A stretch of DNA of 64,000 nucleotides from NCBI RefSeq assembly GCF_023913775.1, contig NZ_JAMXAX010000002.1, forward strand, positions 60,808 through 124,807, in the 5' to 3' direction. This DNA is from Acidovorax facilis (GTDB taxonomy: Bacteria > Pseudomonadota > Gammaproteobacteria > Burkholderiales > Burkholderiaceae_C). A program made the position numbers and the translations under genes. Below are positions 26,007 through 34,539 of this stretch, one piece after another; positions within the stretch are counted from its first letter, which is position 1, and each line of letters starts with the position of its first letter. The notes beneath the pieces are model-generated. The model saw only the letters and a program-made list of their open reading frames with translations. It did no database searches and was not told the origin of the DNA.

Positions 26007-26032
26007 CCCTGGCTCCATTGCCGGGGTTTTTT
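26007..26032 (+). terminator. Intrinsic terminator just before the downstream gene (attenuator)
   Basis: CCCTGGC, loop TCCATT, GCCGGGG (7 bp with one G-T pair), followed by TTTTTT. It ends 15 nt before the ATG at 26048, so it can only make sense as conditional termination of the gene that follows, or as the end of an independent small RNA. Confidence 0.75.
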
Positions 26033-26047
26033 GTTTGTGGAGTGCAC

Positions 26048-26299
26048 ATGAGTGCCAAAAAACTGTCTCGGGCCTTCGCCCAGGGCGAGCTTAAAAAGCT
26101 GCGCCGCATGAAGGCGCCCCTGGTGTTGAAGCTCGAAGCCTCGGGCCCGCCCCGAAATCCTGTGGCCGTCGCACTGGCCCAACGCAGCCTGTCCAGTGCG
26201 GCAGGCAAGCACATACGAACCCGTGGGGCCCAGCGCCGTGCGGACAACGTCGCCCTGCGCAAGGCGATCCAGACATCCCGCTTCACCGAAAGCGACTGA
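26048..26299 (+). CDS. Small basic protein of unknown function
   Basis: 83 residues, rich in Lys and Arg (KKLRRMKAPL, IRTRGAQRRAD), predicted helical and soluble, with no Cys. GGAG lies 5 nt before the ATG at 26048. No family recognised. It is the first gene after the attenuator and 19 nt upstream of the AAA+/M41 protease gene, so the two are almost certainly cotranscribed. Its charge suggests a nucleic-acid or ribosome contact, or an adaptor for the protease; both are inference. Confidence 0.7.
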   Translation: MSAKKLSRAFAQGELKKLRRMKAPLVLKLEASGPPRNPVAVALAQRSLSSAAGKHIRTRGAQRRADNVALRKAIQTSRFTESD

Positions 26300-26318
26300 T
26301 ACAAAACGATTGAAAACC

Positions 26319-28349
26319 ATGGACCTTTCTACCCTTCAAGAAACCACGCCGCGCGAGCGGCACACACCGGGCGCTGCCCACCGGGAGCTGCTGGCCGAGC
26401 GGCAGCAGGTGCTGGCAAATGCCGCAGCACAGCTCAAGGCCGAGCTGTTTGGCATCGACGACGTGATCGACCGCGTGATCGATGCCATCCGCGCCTGGTA
26501 CGTGTTGCCCCAGCTCATCACCCGCCCCGTCATCGTCTGCCTGTGGGGCCTGACGGGCACGGGCAAGACCCAGCTCACGCGGCGCCTGGCGCAGCTGCTG
26601 GGCTTTTACGACCGCTTTGTCGAAGTGCAGATGGACGGCTTCAGCCACGGCGCGAGCTACCGCAGCTCGTCCATCTCGGGCATGCTGGGCGACTCTGGCA
26701 TCCACGAGGGCGCACCAGGCATGCTGGTGCTGGACGAGTTCCAGCGCTTTCGCACAGTGAGCACAAAAGGTGAAGAGGTCAAGGTAGAGCGCTACCAGGA
26801 CGTGTGGACGCTGCTGTCCGACGGGCGCCTGCCGCCCGCTTTGAGTGCACTGACCAACATCGAGCGCAAGCTGGCCGACGCGCACTACGAAGCCGAGCGC
26901 GCTGACGATAACGAGGAGGAGCGCGCGGGCAAGAAGCCCTACCGCTTTCAGCTCGACGCCTGGGATGCGCAGGAACTCAAGCGCATGCTCAAGCTGCAAG
27001 AGCCCCTGGCCGAGATCATGCAGTGGCCGCCCGCGCAGGTGCAGGCCCTGTTCACGCGGTTTCAGCAGTCGCTTTCGTCCTGGGAGACCGACTACAGCAA
27101 GCTGCTGGTGTTCGTCTGCGGCAACCTCGACGAGATGTACCACGAGACCGCGCAGCGCGTGGAAGACTGCGACACCGACGCCGACATCTTCCACCGCCTC
27201 ACGCGCAAGCTCTCGCTCATCGATGTGAAGAAGGCGCTCAGCGAACGCTTCAAGCCTGAGCAGATCGCGCGGCTGGGCAACGAGCACGTGATCTACCCCT
27301 CGTTCAACAAGGCCACCTACGAGCAGCTCATCCGCAACCTGTGTGCGCGGTATTGCGACGACATTGCCGCCCAGTGCGGCGTGCGCTTTGCCATCGGGCA
27401 GGACGTGCGCGATGAGCTGTATGCCAACGCGGTGTTTCCGGCCCAGGGCACGCGGCCGCTGTTCTCGTCGGTGCATGCCATCCTGAGCGCCAATTTGGTC
27501 AACGCCGCGCTCTGGGTGCTGGAGCAGCAGCTGCCCCTGGCGCAGGACTTTGGCATCACGCTGGCGGCCGACAAGCGCCACCTGGTGGTGCGTGGCGCTA
27601 GCGCCCACGGCGATGTGCAGCAGGCGCAATTTGCGGTGACGCTGGAGCTCAACCGCCTCAAGCAGCGCGCCAATGCCGACTTCCGCGCCCTGCTGGCCGT
27701 GCACGAAGCAGGCCACGGGCTGGTCTACTGCCTGCTGTTCGGCCAGGCCCCGCAGGAGGTGAAGATCAACATCGCCTCGTTCGAGGGCGGCTACAACAGC
27801 TTTGCGGGCCTGAAGGTCACAACGCGGCAGAACGCGCTCGACATGATGTGCGTGGGTCTGGCGGGCCGCGTGGCCGAGGAGCTGGTGTTTGGTGAAATGG
27901 CCTGCACGACCGGCGCGGAGCAGGACTACAAGCAGGTCACGGCCGAGGCTGCGCGGTTCATTCGCCACCATGGGTTTGGCACGCGGCTGTCCCGCACCGA
28001 CGTCACGGTGGAGCTGGACAACCACCTCAACACCGACGTGGAACCCAGCAACGCCGCCATCGAGGAACTGCTGCAGTCCCAATACCAGCGCGCCAGCGCC
28101 CTGCTGGGCCAGTACCGGGGTGCCCTCACCCGCCTGGTGGAGGCCCTGCTGGACCACGGCATGATCGCCCAGCCCGAGATGCAGGCGCTGATGGCCCAAA
28201 GTGGCGTGGCCATTGCGGTGGCAGCCCACACGGGGCCTGACGAAGCTCTGATCCTGGAGCCCTTTGCGGCCCGGCTGGCGGCGTTTCGGCAACAAACCGG
28301 GGGCCAGGCTGCAACTGCCCCAGACAGCGAAAGCCCTGCATGCTTATGA
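26319..28349 (+). CDS. Soluble AAA+ (Clp/HslU-type) protease with FtsH-type M41 peptidase domain
   Basis: 676 residues, no signal peptide and no transmembrane segment. N-terminal half: an AAA+ module with Walker A GLTGTGKT (77-84), Walker B MLVLDE (135-140), a sensor-1 Asn in VFVCGN (269) and SERFKPEQIARLG (about 308-320), which resembles the arginine-finger region of Clp/HslU motors, not the classic AAA of FtsH. C-terminal half: an M41 zinc peptidase with HEAGH (462-466), GRVAEELVFG, and TGAEQDYKQV, whose Asp536 matches the third zinc ligand of FtsH. I predict a cytoplasmic ATP-dependent protease. It follows the small basic gene and is under the leader/terminator control described at 25883. 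Confidence 0.85.
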   Translation: MDLSTLQETTPRERHTPGAAHRELLAERQQVLANAAAQLKAELFGIDDVIDRVIDAIRAWYVLPQLITRPVIVCLWGLTGTGKTQLTRRLAQLLGFYDRFVEVQMDGFSHGASYRSSSISGMLGDSGIHEGAPGMLVLDEFQRFRTVSTKGEEVKVERYQDVWTLLSDGRLPPALSALTNIERKLADAHYEAERADDNEEERAGKKPYRFQLDAWDAQELKRMLKLQEPLAEIMQWPPAQVQALFTRFQQSLSSWETDYSKLLVFVCGNLDEMYHETAQRVEDCDTDADIFHRLTRKLSLIDVKKALSERFKPEQIARLGNEHVIYPSFNKATYEQLIRNLCARYCDDIAAQCGVRFAIGQDVRDELYANAVFPAQGTRPLFSSVHAILSANLVNAALWVLEQQLPLAQDFGITLAADKRHLVVRGASAHGDVQQAQFAVTLELNRLKQRANADFRALLAVHEAGHGLVYCLLFGQAPQEVKINIASFEGGYNSFAGLKVTTRQNALDMMCVGLAGRVAEELVFGEMACTTGAEQDYKQVTAEAARFIRHHGFGTRLSRTDVTVELDNHLNTDVEPSNAAIEELLQSQYQRASALLGQYRGALTRLVEALLDHGMIAQPEMQALMAQSGVAIAVAAHTGPDEALILEPFAARLAAFRQQTGGQAATAPDSESPACL

Positions 28350-28432
28350 TGCGCGACTTGGCGGCCCTGCTCAGCTGCCTTTCATTGCCAGTTTTTCCGT
28401 AGCTCCAAGGCCACCCACCGCTCTCCACTGCC

Positions 28433-29779
28433 ATGTCCGCCGTTTTCAACTTCACCTTCGTCCCCTGGTTCCGCTCGGTGGCGCCTTACATCCACAAGTT
28501 CCGCAACCAGACGTTTGTGATCGGGCTCACGGGTGAGGCCATTGCGGCCGGCAAGCTGCACAGCATTGCGCAAGACCTGGCACTGATCCAGGCCATGGGC
28601 GTAAAGATTGTTCTGGTACACGGTTTTCGTCCACAGGTGAACGAACAGCTGGCCGCCAAGGGCCATGCAGCCAAGTATTCGCATGGCATCCGCATCACCG
28701 ACTCGGTGGCGCTCGATTGCGCGCAGGAGGCTGCGGGCCAGTTGCGTTATGAAATCGAGGCCGCCTTCAGCCAGGGACTGCCCAACACGCCCATGGCGGG
28801 TGCCACCGTGCGGGTGATCTCGGGCAACTTCCTGACCGCGCGGCCCGTGGGCATCGTGGATGGGGTGGATTTTCAGCACTCGGGTCTGGTGCGCAAGGTA
28901 GACGTTGCGGGCATCCAGCGCACGCTGGACATGGGTGCACTGGTGCTGCTGTCGCCGTTTGGCTTCTCGCCCACGGGCGAGGCTTTCAACCTGAGCATGG
29001 AAGAAGTGGCCACCAGCGTGGCCATTGAGCTGCGGGCCGACAAGCTGATCTTCTTGACCGAGGTGCAAGGCATCCGCATGTCGCCCACCGAGCCCGAGAG
29101 CGACGACAACCCCATCGACACCGAGCTGCCGCTGGCCGCCGCGCAAGCCTTGCTGGCGCAGCTACCGCCCGCACAGCAGCCCACGGACACGGGCTTCTAC
29201 CTGCAGCACTGCGTGAAGGCCTGCAAGGCCGGCGTGGAGCGCAGCCACATACTGCCGTTTGCGGTGGATGGTTCGCTGTTGCTGGAGGTGTATGTGCACG
29301 ATGGCATCGGCACCATGGTCATTGACGAAAAGCTGGAAGAGCTGCGCGAGGCCACGATTGACGACGTGGGCGGCATCCTTCAGCTCATCGAGCCGTTTGA
29401 GAAAGACGGCACGCTGGTCAAGCGCGACCGCACCGAGATCGAACGCGACATTGCCACCTACACCATCATCGAGCACGACGGTGTGATCTTTGGCTGCGCA
29501 GCGCTCTACCCCTACCCCGAGGCCAAGACGGCCGAGATGGCCGCCGTGACGGTGTCGCCGCAAAGCCAGGGCACGGGCGATGGAGAAAAGCTGCTCAAGC
29601 GCATCGAGCAACGCGCGCGGCTGCAAGGGCTGGACAGTATCTTTGTGCTCACCACCCGCACCATGCACTGGTTCATCAAGCGCGGCTTCCAGCCCGTGGA
29701 CCCGGACTGGCTGCCCGATGCGCGCAAGCGCAAGTACAACTGGGACCGGCGCAGCCAGGTGCTGGTCAAGAAGCTCTGA
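28433..29779 (+). CDS. argA: N-acetylglutamate synthase
   Basis: 448-residue two-domain ArgA: an amino-acid-kinase-like N-terminal domain (about 20-290; VLVHGFRPQVNEQL is typical) that binds arginine for feedback control, and a C-terminal GNAT acetyltransferase (about 300-445; SPQSQGTGDGEKLL is the acetyl-CoA loop). It makes N-acetylglutamate from glutamate and acetyl-CoA, the first step of arginine synthesis. The start lies 83 nt after the protease gene, so readthrough is possible. Its 3' end overlaps the convergent beta-lactamase gene by 14 nt. Confidence 0.95.
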   Translation: MSAVFNFTFVPWFRSVAPYIHKFRNQTFVIGLTGEAIAAGKLHSIAQDLALIQAMGVKIVLVHGFRPQVNEQLAAKGHAAKYSHGIRITDSVALDCAQEAAGQLRYEIEAAFSQGLPNTPMAGATVRVISGNFLTARPVGIVDGVDFQHSGLVRKVDVAGIQRTLDMGALVLLSPFGFSPTGEAFNLSMEEVATSVAIELRADKLIFLTEVQGIRMSPTEPESDDNPIDTELPLAAAQALLAQLPPAQQPTDTGFYLQHCVKACKAGVERSHILPFAVDGSLLLEVYVHDGIGTMVIDEKLEELREATIDDVGGILQLIEPFEKDGTLVKRDRTEIERDIATYTIIEHDGVIFGCAALYPYPEAKTAEMAAVTVSPQSQGTGDGEKLLKRIEQRARLQGLDSIFVLTTRTMHWFIKRGFQPVDPDWLPDARKRKYNWDRRSQVLVKKL

Positions 29780-30680
29780 ACGTCTCGCGCGCAGCCGCCA
29801 CGGCCCGCGCCACCTGGGCGATCGCCGCATCGCGCTGCTCGGGCTTGGCGGTAGACCGCGTGAGGTAACACGTCACCAGCACCGGGGCGCCGCCAGCCGT
29901 AGGCCACAAAACCGCTACGTCATTCGCCGTGCCGCTGTCACTGGCAGTGCCCGTCTTGTCCCCCACCTTCCAGCCCGGCACACCCGCGCGCAGGCGCTTG
30001 TCGCCCGTGCTCGTCTCTACCAGCCAGCGCTGCAGCCACGCGCGCGACGGGGGCGTGAGTACATCGCCCAGCACCAGCTTTTGCAGGGTCTGCAGCATGG
30101 CCTGCGGCGTGGTCGTGTCGCGCGGGTCGCCCACCTTGGCTTCGTTCAACGTGGGCTCGGTGCGGTCCAGCCGTGTGATGCTGTCGCCCAGTGACCGCAC
30201 AAAGGCCGTGAACCCCGCCGGGCCGCCGTGGCGCGCCAGCAGCACGTTGGCGGCGGTGTTATCGCTCAGGCTCACGGTGGCGGAGCACAGCTCGCCGACC
30301 GTCAACCCGCCCCCATCGCCCGCACGGGGGCCGCTGACGGGTGAATACGCCACCACATCGCCCGCAGCGTAGTGCACGCGGGCATCCAGTCGCTCCTTGC
30401 CCTGGTCCACCAGCGCCAGCATCCAGCCCGCCAGCACCGCCTTCAAAGTGCTGGCCATGGCAAAGCGCTCGTCCTGGCGCCAGCCCAACTGCAGGCCCGA
30501 GCCCGTGTCCAGCATGGCCACGCCCAAGCGGCCCTGGGCAGTGCGTTCGATGTTGGCGAGGGTCTCGTTCCATTCGCGGGTGGTCTTGTCGCGGTTCGCT
30601 GCGTTGCTGGTGGCCGCGCAACCCCAAAGAGGCATGGTGGCAGCGGCCGTCAAACCCAAGGAAAACTGTCGTCTTTGCAT
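29766..30680 (-). CDS. Class A beta-lactamase
   Basis: 304-residue serine beta-lactamase with the full class A set: STLK (Ser70-x-x-Lys73), SDN (130-132), EPTLNEA (Glu166 and Asn170 of the omega loop) and KTGT (234-236). The ATG at 30680 gives MQRRQFSLG, a twin-arginine-like signal, and MPLWGC, a possible lipobox, so Tat export and lipid anchoring are both likely. It hydrolyses penicillins and perhaps cephalosporins in the periplasm. Divergent from an AmpR-like LysR gene 96 bp away, the classic arrangement of inducible chromosomal beta-lactamases. Looks intact. Confidence 0.93.
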   Translation of the reverse strand: MQRRQFSLGLTAAATMPLWGCAATSNAANRDKTTREWNETLANIERTAQGRLGVAMLDTGSGLQLGWRQDERFAMASTLKAVLAGWMLALVDQGKERLDARVHYAAGDVVAYSPVSGPRAGDGGGLTVGELCSATVSLSDNTAANVLLARHGGPAGFTAFVRSLGDSITRLDRTEPTLNEAKVGDPRDTTTPQAMLQTLQKLVLGDVLTPPSRAWLQRWLVETSTGDKRLRAGVPGWKVGDKTGTASDSGTANDVAVLWPTAGGAPVLVTCYLTRSTAKPEQRDAAIAQVARAVAAARETFRAS

Positions 30681-30776
30681 AAAAATTGGAGGTGAGTGAA
30701 GACAAGGCCTGAACGATAAAGAGCTTGAGCCCAAAGCACCATCGACAATAATTGCCGCCAGCCCCTAGAAAAACTT

Positions 30777-31646
30777 ATGCATCTCCCGCTCAATGCCTTG
30801 CGCGCGTTCGAAGCCTCGGCGCGCCACCTCAACCTGACGCGGGCGGCCCAGGAGTTGCACGTCACGCAGACAGCGGTCAGCCAGCACATCCGCAAGCTCG
30901 AAGAGCGCCTGGGCAAGCCACTGTTTCGCCGCCTGCCGCGTGGCCTGGCGTTGACGGACGAAGGCCAGGCGCTGCTGCCGGTGGTGACGGAATCGTTCTC
31001 CAACCTGGCGCGCGCCCTGGAAAAACTGGGCGACACCCGCCCACGCGAGGTGCTGACCGTGGGCGCCGTGGGCACCTTTGCCGTGGGCTGGCTGCTGCCC
31101 CGACTGCGCGACTTTCAGCAGGCCTGCCCGTTTGTGGACCTGCGCCTGCTCACGCACAACAACCGAGTGGACATGGCGGGCGAAGGGCTGGACTATGCGA
31201 TCCGCTTTGGTGACGGCGCCTGGCACGGCACACATGCCGAACGCATCATGGACGCGCCCATGTCTGTAATGTGCACCCCGGCCCTGGCCAACAGCCTGCG
31301 GGTGCCATCAGACCTGGCGCGCCAGCCCCTGCTGCGAAGCTACCGCACCGACGAATGGTCCGCCTGGTTCGAGGCGGCCGGCGTGCCCTGCCCCGTTGTG
31401 CGCGGCGCGGTGTTCGACTCGTCGCTCACCCTGGCCGAAGCGGCGGCCCAGGGCGCGGGCGCCGCGCTGCTCCCGGCGTGCATGTTCGAACGCGAACTGC
31501 GCCAGGGCCGCCTGGTGCGACCGTTCGCGCTGGAACTGCGCCGGGGCGCCTACTGGCTCACACGGCTGCAATCCCGGCCCGTGACGGCGGCCATGCACGC
31601 CTTTCACGGCTGGCTCGCCACAGCTCAGAAAACTAAACAAAAATAG
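30777..31646 (+). CDS. AmpR-like LysR-family regulator of the divergent beta-lactamase
   Basis: 289 residues. The N-terminal LysR HTH (LTRAAQELHVTQTAVSQHI, about 22-40) and the LTVGAVGTFAVGWLLPRL segment at the start of the effector domain are close to AmpR proteins, which respond to muropeptides and UDP-MurNAc-pentapeptide. It is placed head-to-head with the class A beta-lactamase. I infer that it represses the enzyme gene and activates it on cell-wall damage. The GcvA branch is related, so effector assignment rests on context. The stop codon lies within the left end of a palindromic repeat (copy D). Confidence 0.85.
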   Translation: MHLPLNALRAFEASARHLNLTRAAQELHVTQTAVSQHIRKLEERLGKPLFRRLPRGLALTDEGQALLPVVTESFSNLARALEKLGDTRPREVLTVGAVGTFAVGWLLPRLRDFQQACPFVDLRLLTHNNRVDMAGEGLDYAIRFGDGAWHGTHAERIMDAPMSVMCTPALANSLRVPSDLARQPLLRSYRTDEWSAWFEAAGVPCPVVRGAVFDSSLTLAEAAAQGAGAALLPACMFERELRQGRLVRPFALELRRGAYWLTRLQSRPVTAAMHAFHGWLATAQKTKQK

Positions 31647-31696
31647 GCTTCATCGCTTTACCCATAAGCGTTAACAGCTATTAATTGAGGAGCAAT
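31638..31696. repeat. AGCGCTT palindromic repeat, copy D
   Basis: AAATAGGCTTCATCGCTTTA, CCCATAAGCGTTAACAGCTA, TTAATTGAGGAGC. It fills the whole gap between the convergent ampR-like gene and the IPTL-CTERM gene, and its left end supplies the ampR-like stop codon. Confidence 0.75.
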
Positions 31697-34488
31697 CAAG
31701 CCCTGCGCCGCTGCGCCACCATGCCCAGCGCCCCGGCCATCACTCCCAGCAGCAGCAGGGCCCAGGGGGACAGCGCGGGGATCGCTTGCAGGGCGGCGGC
31801 GGCCAGCGGCATCACCGGGTCGGCGATCACGCCGGGCGCAGCATCGTCGTCGCCAGGCTGGTTATCGGTCACGTCAAAGCCCACGGTGGTGCTGCCCAGG
31901 CCCGCGCTCGCAGGCACGATGAACTGGCCGCTGCCGGTGCGCTTGACGAAGTCCGCCACCGGCTGCGGCCAGGTGGTGGTCACGCGCACCGTGGCACCCG
32001 CGTCGCAGCCGATCAGCCTGAAGCGGAACGCGCCCTGCGGCGCCACCCGGCCAGGAGGCGGCGTGGCGGCCTCGAAGGCCGTGGCGGCTGGATCGAACTG
32101 GCACAGCGCCCCGCCATCGTTGCCAATTCTGGCGCTGGCCGGGCCGCCCGCGCCGCTGGCGGGCAAGGTGGTGCCAGTGAACGTTTTGAGCAGTGCCACG
32201 ATGGCAAACGCTTGCTGCTGCCGCGCGGCGGCAGCGTAGTGGGCGTTGCCTGCCTGGTCGGCGTAGATGGTGCAAGTACCCGCGCCGTTGAAGCTGACCA
32301 CCTGGCCCGCCACCGTGCAAGCGCCCGTAGTGGTGAACACCACGGGGTTGCCGGACGCGCCGCCCGTGGCCGCCACGGTGTAGGTTCTGCCCGCCACTGC
32401 GGGGCTGGGCGGCGTGGTGGTGAAGGCGATCACCTGGCCGGCCTGCACCACCGCTGTGCTTTGCGACACGCGGGGCGCGGCGGGATAAACCGCATCGCCC
32501 GCCTGGTCGGCGTAGATGGTGCAGGTGCCTGCGCCGTTGAAGCTGACCACCTGGCCGGCCACCGTGCAAGGGCCCACCGTGCTGAACACCACCGCGTTGC
32601 CCGACGCGCCGCCCGTGGCCGCCACGGTGTAAGTGCTGCCCGCGACTGCGGGGCTCGGCGGCATGGTGGTGAAGCTAATGGCCTGCGACGTGTAGGTGAA
32701 GTCGTCTTCCGGCACGTCGGGGCTGGCGTTTGCCCCCACGGTGTAGCGCACGCGCACGGTGCTGCCCGCCGTGCCGGGCGGCGCGGCTGCGGTCAGGCTC
32801 ATCGAACCGTCCGCATGGGTGATCGAGCCCGTGGCGCTGACTGGCGTCCCGTCAAAGTTCAGCGTGCCGCCCGACAGGTTGAAGCCCCTGACGGTGACCG
32901 CGTAGCCCCCAGCGGGCGGCCCCTTGGCGGGGTCCAGCTCGGTGATGGATGGCAGCGTCGTGCTGAACTGCACCGCCCCGGCGTCGACGACCGCGCCCAC
33001 CGTGGCGGGCCGGGCCACGCCGCGCTGGTCGGTGGCGGGCTCGCCTGCGGCATAGCGGGAGGCGGCCCAGGCTCTGCTGGCGAGGCCTCCCGGCGGCATG
33101 GTCTGCGTGGGGCCACCATAGTCGCCCAGCGGTTGCAGGTAGAGGCCACCCACGCCTGAGGCTGGGGCGCCGATCACGTTCCAGTGGTCGACGGCCAGGT
33201 CGTCATCCGCCACGTCGCTGCCATAGACGTCCGTCAGGTAACTCTGGATGGCGTTGCCGGACACGATGGAATTGAACAACTGCACGATCGGCACTGTGCT
33301 GCCCGAGGATGGGATGTGGATGCCGCCACCCAAGCCCCCTGCCACGTTGTTCACGATGGTGCTGTTGTCGATGCGCGCCACGCTCGCGCCGCCGATCCAG
33401 CCTACGCTGATGGCGCCGCCATCGCCATCGCTGGTGTTGCCGGTGAAGGTGCTGTTGCTGATGCTGAAGTCGTCCGACGAGCGGAATGCGCCGCCTTTGG
33501 CGCCGCTGCGGTTGCCCGCGAACGTGCAGTTGCGCACGGTGATCGTCCCGTTGAAGACGGCCAGAGCGATGCCCCCGCCGTCCCCGCCCACGGTGCTGTG
33601 GGCGCGGTTGCCCGAGATGGTGCTGTTGCTGATCGTCAGCGCCGATGCCGCGATGCCGCCGCCGCCGCACACGTTGCCATGGCATGCGGACGAGAACACC
33701 TGGTTGCCGGAGAGGGTGCTGCGGTCGATGGTGAGCGCACCATACGACGCCACACCACCCCCGCTGTGCCCAAATTCGCCTTCACGCACCGTGTTGTTGG
33801 CGATGGTGCTGCGGTCGATGGTGATCACGCCGTTGGGTGAGTTGTAGATACCGCCGCCGCGCCAGCCGGTGGAATTGCCGCTGACCTCGCTGCGCACGAT
33901 CGTGAGCCTGCCCGCGGGCCCGTTGCCGATGCCCGCGCCTACGTTGCCCGCCCACATGCCCGTGACCTTCACGTCGTCCAGCGTGAGCGTGCCCCAATTG
34001 GCGATACCGCCCACCGAGCCGGAGTTTCCGTTCATGTTTACGCCACCGTCCACCGCCGTCGTGCCGTTGGCGAACGCCAGTCCGCTGATATGCACCGGTC
34101 CGCTCACTGGCACCCCCGCGCTGGCCGTGCCAGCATTCACCTCCAGCAGGTGCACCGCGTTCTGGCCGTCGAGGGTGAGCAGGCTGGCGCCGGGGCCGCG
34201 CAGCGTGATGGCGCGGGCAATGACCAGCGGCCTGCCCACCGCCAGCACCTGCGGCGCCGCAAACACCGCGCCGTCGAACGCTACGGTGTCGCCATGCTGC
34301 GCGGCCGCGATCGCATCGCGCAGGCTGCATGTATGCGCATTGCCGGGCGCGCAGCGGGCCGCGCTGCCGCTGGCGGGGTCGTCCACGCGGTTCACCTGCC
34401 AGGTGGCTGCCCAGGCTAGCGGCACCGCAGACAGCACCATCGCAGCCAGGCCCAGCCGCATCGATAGAATCAGTACGTTTTTGATCAT
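31696..34488 (-). CDS. IPTL-CTERM surface protein with beta-helix and Ig-like repeats
   Basis: 930 residues. Order: signal peptide (ATG at 34488; cleavage near AWA-A), CSLRDAI start of a choice-of-anchor Q/right-handed beta-helix region (about 40-470, many GNxxSxxGGG turns), an IPT/TIG-like domain (about 500-590), two near-identical Ig-like repeats of 83 residues, a GVxFRLIGC-type domain, and an IPTL-CTERM-like sorting tail: IPALSPWALLLLGVMAG followed by RRRA. Expected to be exported and processed at the envelope by an exosortase-like system, which is not in this window. Possible adhesin or matrix protein. Alternative start at 34503. Confidence 0.85.
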   Translation of the reverse strand: MIKNVLILSMRLGLAAMVLSAVPLAWAATWQVNRVDDPASGSAARCAPGNAHTCSLRDAIAAAQHGDTVAFDGAVFAAPQVLAVGRPLVIARAITLRGPGASLLTLDGQNAVHLLEVNAGTASAGVPVSGPVHISGLAFANGTTAVDGGVNMNGNSGSVGGIANWGTLTLDDVKVTGMWAGNVGAGIGNGPAGRLTIVRSEVSGNSTGWRGGGIYNSPNGVITIDRSTIANNTVREGEFGHSGGGVASYGALTIDRSTLSGNQVFSSACHGNVCGGGGIAASALTISNSTISGNRAHSTVGGDGGGIALAVFNGTITVRNCTFAGNRSGAKGGAFRSSDDFSISNSTFTGNTSDGDGGAISVGWIGGASVARIDNSTIVNNVAGGLGGGIHIPSSGSTVPIVQLFNSIVSGNAIQSYLTDVYGSDVADDDLAVDHWNVIGAPASGVGGLYLQPLGDYGGPTQTMPPGGLASRAWAASRYAAGEPATDQRGVARPATVGAVVDAGAVQFSTTLPSITELDPAKGPPAGGYAVTVRGFNLSGGTLNFDGTPVSATGSITHADGSMSLTAAAPPGTAGSTVRVRYTVGANASPDVPEDDFTYTSQAISFTTMPPSPAVAGSTYTVAATGGASGNAVVFSTVGPCTVAGQVVSFNGAGTCTIYADQAGDAVYPAAPRVSQSTAVVQAGQVIAFTTTPPSPAVAGRTYTVAATGGASGNPVVFTTTGACTVAGQVVSFNGAGTCTIYADQAGNAHYAAAARQQQAFAIVALLKTFTGTTLPASGAGGPASARIGNDGGALCQFDPAATAFEAATPPPGRVAPQGAFRFRLIGCDAGATVRVTTTWPQPVADFVKRTGSGQFIVPASAGLGSTTVGFDVTDNQPGDDDAAPGVIADPVMPLAAAALQAIPALSPWALLLLGVMAGALGMVAQRRRA
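32190..32680 (-). repeat. Tandem 249-bp coding duplication in the IPTL-CTERM gene
   Basis: Two direct copies with a period of 249 bp (83 codons), very similar at the DNA level (for example GCGTAGATGG at 32261 and 32510). They encode consecutive Ig-like units with TYTVAATGGASGN and FNGAGTCTIYADQAG. The neighbouring IPTL gene has a single diverged unit. Confidence 0.8.
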
Positions 34489-34539
34489 TATTTGATAGCA
34501 CACTGTGTTGACTGACTAGGCGATGGAAGGCAATCTGTC

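Noticed and set aside
26283..28295. 670-codon minus-strand ORF
   Set aside because: Antisense shadow of the AAA+/M41 protease gene, compositionally typical of complement translation.
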